A DNA stretch of 64,000 nucleotides from Burkholderia sp. Leaf177 (lineage in GTDB: Bacteria; Pseudomonadota; Gammaproteobacteria; Burkholderiales; Burkholderiaceae). The notes under the pieces were generated by a model. That model was not told where the DNA came from, did no database searches, and saw only the letters and a list, made by a program, of their open reading frames with translations. Shown here piece after piece: positions 15,704-23,771 of this stretch. Made by a program: the position numbers and the translations under genes. The stretch lies in assembly GCF_001424345.1 (NCBI RefSeq), contig NZ_LMPF01000024.1:138122-202121 (forward strand). The letters run 5' to 3'. Within the stretch, counting starts at the first letter, position 1. Every line of letters starts with the position of its first letter.

Positions 15704-17536
15704 ATGAAGACCACACACAATCACACGGGCGCACTGCGCGTCACCATTCTTACTGCTGCCATTGCGACCATGCTGACGCTCGGCGCATGCGGCGGTTCAG
15801 GTTCAACCAGCAAACAACTCGGTAGCTCCGGCTCGAGCGGTGCGATTCCCACCACCGGCGGTGACGGAAGTACGTCGGCCGGCAATGGCGGCACATCCGG
15901 AACCGGCACCGACACCGCCAGCGGTGGCAGCGGAACGGGCACAACCGGCGGCGGCTCTGTCGTGGTCGGTGGTGGTGGAACAGTCGTGGTTGGTGGCGGT
16001 GGAACAGGTACAGGCGGCGGAACGGGTGGCGGTACAGGCGGTGGGAACGGCGGTGGCACAGGCGGTGGAGGCACGGGTGGCGGCGGAACCGGCGGCGGTA
16101 CGCCGACCGTGACTCCGGTCGCTGGCATCGCCACGAATGCGGGCAACGTCGTAACGGCAGTGGGCAATACGGTTTCTGGTCTCGGCTCAGTCGTTGGTAA
16201 TGCCAACCTTCCGGGCGTGAGCCCTGCAACAACTCAGGCAGCGGGCGACGTTGTATCGAATCTGGGCGGCGCCGTGGGCGCGCTCGGCAACGGCGTATCG
16301 CAAGGCCTCGGACAGATTGGATCGAGCGCAAATCCGGTCGGCACCACACTCGCCAGCACCGGCGGCGTTGTGCAGAAGGCAGGCGACGCGGTATCGAGCA
16401 CAGGCGAACTTGTCACGAGCGTCGGCAGCGGTGCGCTGTCCCCGCTCGCACCCGTTACCACGCCGGTCGGCACGCTCGTGACCGGCGTAGGCGGCGCGGT
16501 TACGCAGGTCGGCGGTGCGCTTGGCACGACGTTATCGACGGGCGCTGTCAGTCAGGTCACGCAAGGCGTCAGCACGGCGATCACCCCGATCACCACGATG
16601 GCCAGCTCGCTCACGCAAACGGTCGGCTCGGCGACGGGCCTGGGCGCACCGGTCAACAACCTGCTTACCACGCTCGGCGGCACGCTGAACTCGGCGGGTC
16701 AGACGGTGGCATCGACGGGGAACAATCCGCTTGCCAGCGGTCTTGGCGACGTGGTGTCCAGCACCGGGACGACGCTGGCATCGGCAGGCGGTCTCGTGAA
16801 CGGCACGCCGGGCGCAACGCCGCTGTCGCCGATCACCGGCATTCTTTCCGGCCTGAGCGGCACAACGGGTGGCGCGGGCGGCTCAGGAAGTCCCCTCGCC
16901 CCGGTAACGGGTCTTGTCGGCGGCTTGACGAATACGGTTGCCGGACTAGGCGCAGCGCCGGGCGCAGCAGGTCCGCTTGCACCGGTTGCATCGCTTGTCA
17001 GCGGCGTGACCGGCAGCCTGGGTAGTGTCGGCGGCGCGGGCGGCGCAACGGGCGCCCTGGCTCCGGTTACCGGCCTTGTCAGCGGCCTGACGGGCACATT
17101 GGCCAGCGTAGGCGCAGCGCCCGGAGGCGCAGGTCCCCTCGCGCCGGTGTCGGGGCTGGTGGGTGGCTTGACGAATACCATCGGCACGGTCGCGACAGGC
17201 GTCGCTACGCCGGTTGCAGGTGCGGTCGGCGGCACGACAAGCGCCCTGACCAGCGCGACCTCGGGCAATGGCACGGGCGCTGCGGGCAACTTGCTCGCGC
17301 CGGTATCGGGCGTGGTTGGTGGATTGACGGGCTCGCTGGCTGCAGGCGTGGGTGTGGGTGCAGGCGCGACGACGACCAAATCGCCATCGACCGGCACGAC
17401 GACAACGACCGCCGGAGTGGGCGTGGGCGTCGGTCTCGCGAGCACCACGGGCGGCAGCGCGAGCAATTCGCCGGCCAATCCTCTCGGCGGCGTGACCACG
17501 CTTGTCGGCGGCTTGCTTGGCGCGCATAACAAGTAA
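15704..17536 (+). CDS. Glycine-rich repeat surface lipoprotein (unknown function)
   Basis: A 610-residue predicted lipoprotein: signal helix ILTAAIATMLTLGAC with lipobox LGAC (Cys29), then a very Gly/Ser/Thr-rich linker (to about residue 135) made of GGGT-type runs. A long region low in charge follows, built of Val/Leu/Gly/Thr segments (GLGSVVGN, VVSNLGGAVGALG, VQKAGDAVSSTGELV). Near the C-terminus four 27-residue tandem repeats carry the core PLAPVxGLVxGLT (16889-17212). There are no cysteines after the lipobox and almost no aromatic residues. The glycine run is not a strict Gly-X-Y collagen pattern. RBS GAGGG is present. Expression is probably sigma-54-dependent. The next gene in the same direction encodes a TpsB transporter, suggesting but not proving a functional pair. 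It could be a cell-surface or biofilm component; function not assigned. Confidence 0.85.
   Translation: MKTTHNHTGALRVTILTAAIATMLTLGACGGSGSTSKQLGSSGSSGAIPTTGGDGSTSAGNGGTSGTGTDTASGGSGTGTTGGGSVVVGGGGTVVVGGGGTGTGGGTGGGTGGGNGGGTGGGGTGGGGTGGGTPTVTPVAGIATNAGNVVTAVGNTVSGLGSVVGNANLPGVSPATTQAAGDVVSNLGGAVGALGNGVSQGLGQIGSSANPVGTTLASTGGVVQKAGDAVSSTGELVTSVGSGALSPLAPVTTPVGTLVTGVGGAVTQVGGALGTTLSTGAVSQVTQGVSTAITPITTMASSLTQTVGSATGLGAPVNNLLTTLGGTLNSAGQTVASTGNNPLASGLGDVVSSTGTTLASAGGLVNGTPGATPLSPITGILSGLSGTTGGAGGSGSPLAPVTGLVGGLTNTVAGLGAAPGAAGPLAPVASLVSGVTGSLGSVGGAGGATGALAPVTGLVSGLTGTLASVGAAPGGAGPLAPVSGLVGGLTNTIGTVATGVATPVAGAVGGTTSALTSATSGNGTGAAGNLLAPVSGVVGGLTGSLAAGVGVGAGATTTKSPSTGTTTTTAGVGVGVGLASTTGGSASNSPANPLGGVTTLVGGLLGAHNK
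16889..17212 (+). repeat. Four 81-bp tandem repeats (27 aa each) in the glycine-rich lipoprotein
   Basis: Units start at 16889, 16970, 17051 and 17132, an exact 81-base period. Each encodes (G/S)(P/A)LAPV followed by (T/A/S)(G/S)LVxG(L/V)T and a glycine/alanine-rich spacer. Diverged copies of the core occur earlier (SPLAPVTTPVGTLVTG) and later (LLAPVSGVVGGLTGSL), so the whole C-terminal half is probably repeat-derived. Confidence 0.85.
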
Positions 17537-17989
17537 CACTGAAGGCACTGCAGACGGGTCCATGAAGCGTCGCCATCCCCAGGCGGCGTTTCATGGTGAA
17601 ACTTCTTCGATACGTCCCTGCGACGAGGAGGTACGCGTCCATACGCCCCTTCATGATCCCTTCGAACGCTCTAATGTCCCGCAATACATGGTTTCGCCGG
17701 CGCCCTTTGCGGCGCCGTTTTCGCATGAACGCAAACACTTGATCCATCGATGCAGCCCGCCCGGCCAGACGGCGCACGACGGACAAAAAGATCGACGCGA
17801 GGATGACCACCCGCTGCCCCGGAGTTTTATCGGGGAAAGAAAATAGACCGGCAAATAAGCCGCAAATAAAGCGAAAGTTAAGGCCGTAAGAGCCGTAATA
17901 CAGACGTGTATCACTGCATCAGCAGCAAACGATGACGAACGCGGGCGAGAGCCGCAGTTCGCACGATAAAAGTCAACGAGGGCCGTACC
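17537..17989. other. 453-base intergenic region before tpsB, with a hairpin
   Basis: No convincing gene on either strand. It contains a 12-bp hairpin at 17563-17593 (TGAAGCGTCGCC / GGCGGCGTTTCA with two G-T pairs, loop ATCCCCA), placed 27 bases after the lipoprotein stop; lacking a U-run, it may slow or process the transcript rather than end it. The last 100 bases presumably carry a leader or promoter for tpsB; I see no clear -35/-10 pair. Confidence 0.5.
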
Positions 17990-19693
17990 GTGAAGATCAA
18001 GGAATGGAAATGGACGCTGCTGGCCGCAGCGGTGGCTGCGCACGCCGCTGAAGCGCAAACCAGCGGGCAAGCCGTGCGCCCGTCCGTGGCGGGTAATCCG
18101 CTCGACGCATTGCCGCAGGTGAACGCGCCGCAAAAGCCGCCGTCGGTCACTGTCGATGTCCAGACGCAAACGCCTCACCTCCAGGAGTTGCTCGCGCGTC
18201 ATTTGACGCCGCAGAAAATCCAGATTGAAGGCGTCAAGACTCTCCCCTTCGATGAAATCGCCCAACGCTTCACGCCTCTTGTGGGCAAAGACGTCACGAT
18301 CGGCGAATTGATGGAAACCGCGAACGGCGTGACCGCGCTCTACAAGGAACGTGGCTACGCGCTGTCTTTCGCGTTTGTGCCTGCGCAGACCTTCGATGAC
18401 GGCGTGGTGCGCATCACGGTGGTCGAAGGTTTCGTAGCCGATGTAAAAATAAAAGGCGATCCCGGCACCGCGGAAAAGCGCATTCGCGCCGTCGCCGACC
18501 GGATTCGCGCCGATCGCCCGCTCAAGCAGGATACGTTCGAACGCTACGTCAACATGCTTGGCCTCACGCCTGGCGTGAAGATCGCGGCAACCGTCGCGCC
18601 GCCGCAAACGACCGATGGCGCCACGTCGCTCGAACTCGATGTGGAACGCAAGCCGTTCAACTTCGCCACGGGTATCGACATGAATCACCCGGGCCTGCAG
18701 GGCATCGTGAGCGCCACCGAAAACGGCGTGCTGGGTCAGGGCGAGACGATCGGCGCGTCGGCCCTGCTGCCGAAGGGCCGCAACGATCAAACCTACTTCG
18801 CGGTCAACGGCGCATTGCCCATCGGCACCGATGGTTTCACCGCCAAGGTCGATGCTTCGCATTACTACGGTCATCCCGTCGATAACCCCGGCCTGCCCTC
18901 TTTCGTCGAACGTACCGTCGTCAACGACAAGGTGGGTTTGTCGGCTTCGTACCCGTTCATTTTGAGCAATACACGCAGCCTGATCGGAACGGCCGGCGCA
19001 TATGCGTCCCACGATGAAGACCGTTTCAAGAACACGATCACGGGCGCGCAACTCGGCCAGCGTTCGCAAGTCCGCGTGACGACGCTCCAGCTCGACTACA
19101 CCGGCGTCGATACCGGGACCGTGCGGCGAGCAAGCATTAACGTGGCGAAGGCGTTGAACGTGCTGGGGGCATCGAAGGCGGCCGAAACCAATATTCCCGG
19201 CGTTGTCACGACCAACCCGATCTCGCTCACCTTCGTGCGCACGGGCGCCACGATTTCGCAAACCAACGAATGGCCGTACAAGATCGGCACTACGGTCGCC
19301 GCGACCGGGCAATACAGCCCGGACTCGCTGCCGACGTCGGAGCAGATCGCGTTCGGCAGCCAGCGCTTTGCACTTGGTTATCAGCCGGGCGAAGTATCGG
19401 GCGATTCGGGCTGGGCGGCGTCGGCCGAAGTGAACCGGCCATTCGCAATCGGGCTTGCGTTCCTGAAGACCTTCACGCCCTACGTATCGGTGGATACCGC
19501 ACGCGTCTACCTGCATGGCGGCGCGGCGAAACCGAGCAGGCTGGCGTCGGTCGGAGTCGGCTTTCGCGTGTCGGATGCGAAGTACTACAGCCTGGATTTA
19601 TCGCTGGCAAAACCTGTTGGCGACGCACCCGTGGAAGGCAACGGATCGCGCAGCCCACGCGTAAACGCGACATTCTCCTTTCAGTTCAACTAA
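17990..19693 (+). CDS. Two-partner secretion outer-membrane transporter (ShlB/FhaC/HecB family, TpsB)
   Basis: A 567-residue Omp85-superfamily transporter. A signal peptide (LLAAAVAAHAAEA) is followed by a proline-rich linker. POTRA_2-type domain: IQIEGVKTLPFDEIAQRF...LYKERGYALSF, residues about 75-150. ShlB-type second POTRA: about 150-220. A 16-strand-barrel-like C-terminus ends in the terminal strand NATFSFQFN. The L6 signature (VRGY/F in relatives) reads RFALGYQPGEVSGDSGW around residues 459-475, so the usual Arg-Gly-Tyr is Leu-Gly-Tyr. Start is GTG 17990 with GAGGG upstream. No TpsA (large protein with an N-terminal TPS domain) is nearby; the only large exported neighbour is the glycine-rich lipoprotein upstream. 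Confidence 0.88.
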   Translation: MKIKEWKWTLLAAAVAAHAAEAQTSGQAVRPSVAGNPLDALPQVNAPQKPPSVTVDVQTQTPHLQELLARHLTPQKIQIEGVKTLPFDEIAQRFTPLVGKDVTIGELMETANGVTALYKERGYALSFAFVPAQTFDDGVVRITVVEGFVADVKIKGDPGTAEKRIRAVADRIRADRPLKQDTFERYVNMLGLTPGVKIAATVAPPQTTDGATSLELDVERKPFNFATGIDMNHPGLQGIVSATENGVLGQGETIGASALLPKGRNDQTYFAVNGALPIGTDGFTAKVDASHYYGHPVDNPGLPSFVERTVVNDKVGLSASYPFILSNTRSLIGTAGAYASHDEDRFKNTITGAQLGQRSQVRVTTLQLDYTGVDTGTVRRASINVAKALNVLGASKAAETNIPGVVTTNPISLTFVRTGATISQTNEWPYKIGTTVAATGQYSPDSLPTSEQIAFGSQRFALGYQPGEVSGDSGWAASAEVNRPFAIGLAFLKTFTPYVSVDTARVYLHGGAAKPSRLASVGVGFRVSDAKYYSLDLSLAKPVGDAPVEGNGSRSPRVNATFSFQFN

Positions 19694-19844
19694 GCGCTGG
19701 CCGAACGATGCGCGCGATAGTCGTGCCTGCCCGCCACGAACCAACTAGAGGAAGTCCTATCAAACGTCCATGATGCTTTAACGTATTCTGTCCGCCAACT
19801 AGCGGCAAATACAATCAAGAGACGTTTCACCTCCAGGAGGAAGC

Positions 19845-20318
19845 ATGACGAGTACGACTGATCGCGCGCATCGGCAATTCAGACGCATCTTGCTGACCGG
19901 CGCGCTGCTGGCATCGGCCGCGAGTACGCTTGCACAGGCTGCATCGCCAGCTGGACTCTGGCAGACCATCGACGATAAAACCGGCCAGCCCAAAGCCGTG
20001 GTTCAGATCATGCAGGACAGCGACGGCACGCTATCCGGCAAAATTCTCGAAGGGATAGGCAACAACAACGATCCCACTCGCCGATGCACAGCCTGCACGG
20101 ATTCCCGCAAGGATCAATTGCTCAAGGGCATGACGATCATCAACGGCATGAAGCCGGATGGCGATGCGTGGGATGGCGGCCAGATTCTCGATCCCGAGAA
20201 CGGCAAGCTGTACAAGTGCAAGATGCATCTTGACGAAGACGGCCAGAAGCTCGTGGTTCGCGGCTACATTGGTGTGTCGCTGCTTGGACGCTCGCAAACG
20301 TGGGTCAGGCAGCAATAA
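19845..20318 (+). CDS. DUF2147 exported protein
   Basis: A 157-residue protein with a signal peptide (RILLTGALLASAASTLAQA) and the DUF2147 pattern: AASPAGLWQTIDDKTGQPKA at the start of the mature protein, RRCTACTDSRKDQLLKGMTI with a close cysteine pair, DGGQILDPENGKLYKCKM, and C-terminal RGYIGVSLLGRSQTWVRQ. The family is lipocalin-like and probably periplasmic or secreted; its ligand is not established. RBS GGAGGAAGC is excellent. The gene is followed by a strong bidirectional terminator. Confidence 0.9.
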   Translation: MTSTTDRAHRQFRRILLTGALLASAASTLAQAASPAGLWQTIDDKTGQPKAVVQIMQDSDGTLSGKILEGIGNNNDPTRRCTACTDSRKDQLLKGMTIINGMKPDGDAWDGGQILDPENGKLYKCKMHLDEDGQKLVVRGYIGVSLLGRSQTWVRQQ

Positions 20319-20348
20319 GCCTTGCGAACGTTCGGAGGCCAAAACAAA

Positions 20349-20375
20349 AATCCGGCACCAGGCCGGATTTTTTTT
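20349..20375. terminator. Bidirectional intrinsic terminator (DUF2147 gene / DUF4096 gene)
   Basis: TCCGGC (20351-20356), loop ACCAG, GCCGGA (20362-20367), then eight T; the left side is A-rich (20346-20350), so it also works for the converging minus-strand gene ending at 20382. Confidence 0.9.
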
Positions 20376-20381
20376 AAGGCA

Positions 20382-20870
20382 TCAAGCGGCGCGGCGTACG
20401 CCATCGACATAATCACCGGGCACAGTTGGAGCGGCACCGGGCGTGGCATTCGGCGCTTGCACGACAGGCACGAAAACCGGACGAGCATCGCCGTTCACCG
20501 ATGTGCTGCGTACCAGATCGGCCGAGTGACCGCCGAGACCGGCTGGCAGCTCCACAGGCACACGCATACGCGATGTCATCAGCAAGTACAAACCTTCACT
20601 CGCGCCGCCGAACAATTGCTGCATCACACGAGCCAGCACGCCCGAGTCATGCCACGCCTTGAAGCGGCGATGACATGTTTGATACGACGGATATTTGCGG
20701 GGCAGCGTGGACCATGAAGCGCCGCTGTACATCACCCAGAGTACGCCGTTGAGCACGGCGCGGGTGTTGGCGAGCGGCCGGCCGCGCAACTCTGAACGGG
20801 GACGCAATTCGGGCAGAAGCGGCGCCACCAATTGCCATTCTTCGTCGGACATATCGCGGTAAGGCTTCAT
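20382..20870 (-). CDS. Orphan DUF4096 protein (IS5/IS402 transposase N-terminal domain, no catalytic domain)
   Basis: A 162-residue protein. Residues about 1-85 match the DNA-binding N-terminus of IS5/IS402-type transposases (DUF4096): MSDEEWQLVAPLLPE, RGRPLANTRAVLNGVLWVMY, SGASWSTLPRKYPSYQTCHR, RFKAWHDSGVLARVMQQL. The following 75 residues (LLMTSRMRVPVELPAGLGGH onward) are Pro/Val-rich and unrelated to the DDE domain. No terminal inverted repeats or target-site duplication flank it, and it has its own good RBS (GGAGG, 5 bases before ATG 20870) and a terminator, so it looks like a domesticated, expressed gene rather than a broken insertion sequence. A related protein lies at 48930-49328. A DNA-binding regulatory role is inference. 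Confidence 0.8.
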   Translation of the reverse strand: MKPYRDMSDEEWQLVAPLLPELRPRSELRGRPLANTRAVLNGVLWVMYSGASWSTLPRKYPSYQTCHRRFKAWHDSGVLARVMQQLFGGASEGLYLLMTSRMRVPVELPAGLGGHSADLVRSTSVNGDARPVFVPVVQAPNATPGAAPTVPGDYVDGVRRAA

Positions 20871-21033
20871 GGTTTCCTCCAATCACAAGTAAGTGATCAG
20901 AAGATACGCATCCGCCCGATACCCCGGTATCAGACATGTCTGAATCTTGAAATAGCGCGCAAAGCCTTACGGCAGATACCTGCGCGCGAAATTATGAGTC
21001 TCGCATTGTCAATCGTCCGTTCGGTCTATGTCC

Positions 21034-22131
21034 TCAGGTCAGCGATGTATCGACCAGCCGACGTTCGGACTCCAGATATTCCTTCGACTGCATCTCGGTG
21101 ATCCGCGAGACGGTGCGCGCGAATTCGTTGGCCATCGGACCTTCGACGTAGAGCTCCTCGGCCGGCACTTCCGCCGACATCAGCAGCTTTACCTTGTGGT
21201 CGTAGAACACGTCGATCAGCCACGTAAAACGACGTGCCTCCGATGCATTGCGCGGCGACATCTTCGGGACTTCCGAGAGAATCACGGCATGAAAACGGCT
21301 TGCCAGTTCGAGGTAATCGTTTTGCGATCGCGGTCCGCCACAGAGCGTGGCGAAGTCGAACCAGACCACGCCGTCGGCCTTGCGCAGCGCCTTCAATTCA
21401 CGCTTTTCAATGCGCAGGATCGGGCTTTCATCGGGCACGGCGGCGAGCTTCGCAAAGTCGGCGCGCAAGGCTTTGTCCGCGGTGGCGCCAAGCGGCGTGT
21501 GGTACGCCTTCACTTGCGACAACGTACGCTTGCGATAATCCGTGCCGGCATCGACATTGATCACGTCGAGCTTGGACTTGATCAGTTCGATGGCAGGCAG
21601 CAAGCGGTCACGATGCAAACCATCGGGATACAGCAAGTCAGGGTCGTAATTCGACGTCATCACGAACTGCACGCCCGCGCCGAACAAGCGGTCGAGCAGA
21701 CGGTACAGGATCATGGCGTCGGCGATATCCGACACGTGAAACTCGTCGAAGCAAATCAGCCGATACCGCTTCGCCACGCGCCGCGCGAGTTCATCGAGCG
21801 GATCGGCCATGCCCTTCAGTTCTTCCAGCTCGCGATGCACCTCGCGCATGAACTCATGAAAATGCAGACGCGTCTTGCGCTGCACCGGCACGACAGCAAA
21901 AAAGCTGTCCATCAGAAAGCTCTTGCCGCGCCCCACTCCGCCCCACATGTACACGCCGCGCGGCAACTCCGGACGCGAGATCAGCTTCTTGAACGCGTTC
22001 GAGCGGCGCGCCTTGTACGCGACCCATTCGTCGTAGCAGCGCTGCAGGCGTTCGACCGCCGAGAGCTGCGCCGCGTCCGACTGATATCCCCGCGTCTCTA
22101 GTTCGTGTTCGTAGTATTCGGTGACGTTCAT
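21034..22131 (-). CDS. zapE: Cell division ATPase ZapE (AFG1/LACE1 family)
   Basis: A 365-residue AAA+ ATPase associated with the Z-ring in proteobacteria and homologous to the mitochondrial AFG1/LACE1 protein. Family N-terminus MNVTEYYEHELETRGY; Walker A GGVGRGKS at 64-71; Walker B LICFDEFHVSDIADAMIL; sensor-like VMTSNYDPDLLYPDGLHR; and C-terminal FTWLIDVFYDHKVKLLMSAE. All motifs are intact and the length is normal. I use ATG 22131 (MNVTEY), the conserved start, rather than an in-frame ATG 21 bases upstream. It lies downstream of lpdA and its terminator on the same strand. Confidence 0.93.
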   Translation of the reverse strand: MNVTEYYEHELETRGYQSDAAQLSAVERLQRCYDEWVAYKARRSNAFKKLISRPELPRGVYMWGGVGRGKSFLMDSFFAVVPVQRKTRLHFHEFMREVHRELEELKGMADPLDELARRVAKRYRLICFDEFHVSDIADAMILYRLLDRLFGAGVQFVMTSNYDPDLLYPDGLHRDRLLPAIELIKSKLDVINVDAGTDYRKRTLSQVKAYHTPLGATADKALRADFAKLAAVPDESPILRIEKRELKALRKADGVVWFDFATLCGGPRSQNDYLELASRFHAVILSEVPKMSPRNASEARRFTWLIDVFYDHKVKLLMSAEVPAEELYVEGPMANEFARTVSRITEMQSKEYLESERRLVDTSLT

Positions 22132-22173
22132 GGTGCGTGGGTTCAAGGCCAATTGAGACTGAGGAAGACGGAC

Positions 22174-22208
22174 AAAAACAAAGGCGAGCGGGATAACTCC
22201 CGCCCGCC
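22174..22208 (-). terminator. Intrinsic terminator after lpdA
   Basis: On the minus strand GGCGGGCGGGA (22208-22198), loop GTTA, TCCCGCTCGCC (22193-22183; one G-T pair), then TTTGTTTTTG. Closes the sucA-odhB-lpdA operon. Confidence 0.88.
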
Positions 22209-22236
22209 TTCGCCATGCTGCTCAAGCCTGCTGCAA

Positions 22237-23667
22237 TTACATGTTGAGCGCGCGCTTGTCGACGGCGAGCGCAGCTTCGCGCATCACTTCCGACAACGAC
22301 GGATGCGGATGGCAGATCCGGCCGATATCTTCCGATGCCGCCTTGAACTCCATCGCCACGACCGCTTCGGCGATCAAATCCGACGCATTCGCCGCGATGA
22401 TGTGGCAACCGAGCAGTTCGTCGGTCTTCGCATCGGCGATCATCTTCACAAACCCGTCAGCCTTGCCGATACCGAGCGCGCGGCCATTCGCCATCATCGG
22501 GAACTGCCCGGTCTTGATCTCGCGGCCTTCAGCCTTCAGTTGCTGTTCCGTCTTGCCGACCCACGCAATTTCCGGTTCGGTGTAGATCACCCACGGAATG
22601 CAGTTGTAGTCGATATGCGGCTTCTGACCATCGATGATCTCGGCCACCAGCACGCCTTCGTCTTCCGCCTTGTGCGCGAGCATCGGGCCGCGCACCACGT
22701 CGCCGATTGCGTACACGTTCGGCACGCTCGTCGCGCAATGGTCATCGACGGGAACAAAACCGCGTTCGTCCGTCTTCAAGCCAATTGCTTCCAGACCGAG
22801 GTTGTCCGTGTTCGGCACGCGGCCAATCGATACGATCAAACGATCGGCGTCGAGCGTTTGCGCGTTGCCGTCCTTGTCCGTGTACGCGACCGAAACGCTC
22901 GAATCCGTCGTCTTCACTTCGCCGATCTTCACGCCGAGATGAATGTCGAGACCCTGCTTCTTGAACTGCTTTGCGGCTTCCTTCGAAAGCGATTCGTCGC
23001 ATGCGCCGAGGAACGCGGGCAACGCTTCGAGCACGGTCACGCTCGCGCCCAGACGGCGCCAAACGGAACCCAGCTCCAGGCCGATCACGCCCGCGCCGAT
23101 CACAGCCAGCTTCTGCGGCACCGAATCAAACGTCAGTGCGCCTTCGTTGTCCGAGACGATTCGGTTGTCCACAGGAATGGTCGGCAGATGGCGCGCCTTC
23201 GAGCCCGTCGCGATGATCACGTTCTTCGCCGTCACGGTTTCCGTTTCCGCTTCGCCGCTCACTTCGATCTGCACGCCGGCGTCCGTCTTGCCGGTGAACT
23301 TGCCATGGCCCTTCAGCCACGTGATCTTGTTCTTGCGAAACAGAAACTCGATTCCTTTCGTCATCTTCTCGACAATGCCGTCTTTACGAGCAAGCATTTT
23401 CGAGATATCGAGCTTCACGTCGCCCACGTTGATGCCGTGATCGCCGAGATGATGCGAGACGTTTTCAAATTCTTCCGACGACGCCAGCAACGCCTTCGAC
23501 GGAATGCAGCCCACGTTCAGGCACGTGCCGCCGAGCTTCAGGTTACCGGCCGGGTTCTTCCAGCTTTCAATGCACGCAACCGACTTGCCGAGTTGCGCCG
23601 CGCGAATCGCCGCGATGTACCCGCCAGGGCCTGCACCAATCACGACGACATCAAATTCTTTGGACAT
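22237..23667 (-). CDS. lpdA: Dihydrolipoyl dehydrogenase (E3)
   Basis: A 476-residue FAD flavoprotein that reoxidises dihydrolipoyl groups on E2 with NAD+, here as E3 of the 2-oxoglutarate dehydrogenase complex. N-terminal FAD fold FDVVVIGAGPGGYIAAIRAA; redox-active disulfide GGTCLNVGCIPSKALL (Cys49, Cys54); NAD domain VIGAGVIGLELGSVWRRLG; central domain YAIGDVVRGPMLAHKAEDEG; C-terminal dimer interface with catalytic CHPHPSLSEVMREA. It is the last gene of the operon, 104 bases after odhB, with a hairpin in between. Full length and intact. Confidence 0.96.
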   Translation of the reverse strand: MSKEFDVVVIGAGPGGYIAAIRAAQLGKSVACIESWKNPAGNLKLGGTCLNVGCIPSKALLASSEEFENVSHHLGDHGINVGDVKLDISKMLARKDGIVEKMTKGIEFLFRKNKITWLKGHGKFTGKTDAGVQIEVSGEAETETVTAKNVIIATGSKARHLPTIPVDNRIVSDNEGALTFDSVPQKLAVIGAGVIGLELGSVWRRLGASVTVLEALPAFLGACDESLSKEAAKQFKKQGLDIHLGVKIGEVKTTDSSVSVAYTDKDGNAQTLDADRLIVSIGRVPNTDNLGLEAIGLKTDERGFVPVDDHCATSVPNVYAIGDVVRGPMLAHKAEDEGVLVAEIIDGQKPHIDYNCIPWVIYTEPEIAWVGKTEQQLKAEGREIKTGQFPMMANGRALGIGKADGFVKMIADAKTDELLGCHIIAANASDLIAEAVVAMEFKAASEDIGRICHPHPSLSEVMREAALAVDKRALNM

Positions 23668-23693
23668 GACTATCCTTCTCTTGTTGGATACAC

Positions 23694-23720
23694 GGCACGC
23701 CCGAGTCTATCGAGCGTGCC
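23694..23720 (-). promoter_or_regulatory. Intercistronic stem-loop between odhB and lpdA
   Basis: GGCACGCCCGA (23694-23704), loop of 5, TCGAGCGTGCC (23710-23720): 11 bp with one G-T pair. No U-run, so more likely a processing/stability element than a terminator. Confidence 0.5.
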
Positions 23721-23771
23721 ATGAGTCCCAAATAAGGTTCTAACGCTGAATTTAAAGGGCAACTTCCGGGC

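Noticed and set aside
15990..16110. Collagen-like triple-helix region in the lipoprotein
   Set aside because: The run is GGGT/GGGGT-type without a steady Gly-X-Y period or prolines at X/Y, so a collagen helix is not supported.
17651..19516. Long minus-strand open frame opposite tpsB
   Set aside because: Arg/His-rich antisense shadow of a gene with clear POTRA and barrel features on the plus strand.
20349..20882. Insertion sequence (IS5/IS402 type) at the DUF4096 gene
   Set aside because: Only the N-terminal transposase domain exists, no terminal inverted repeats or target duplications are seen, and the gene has its own regulatory signals.
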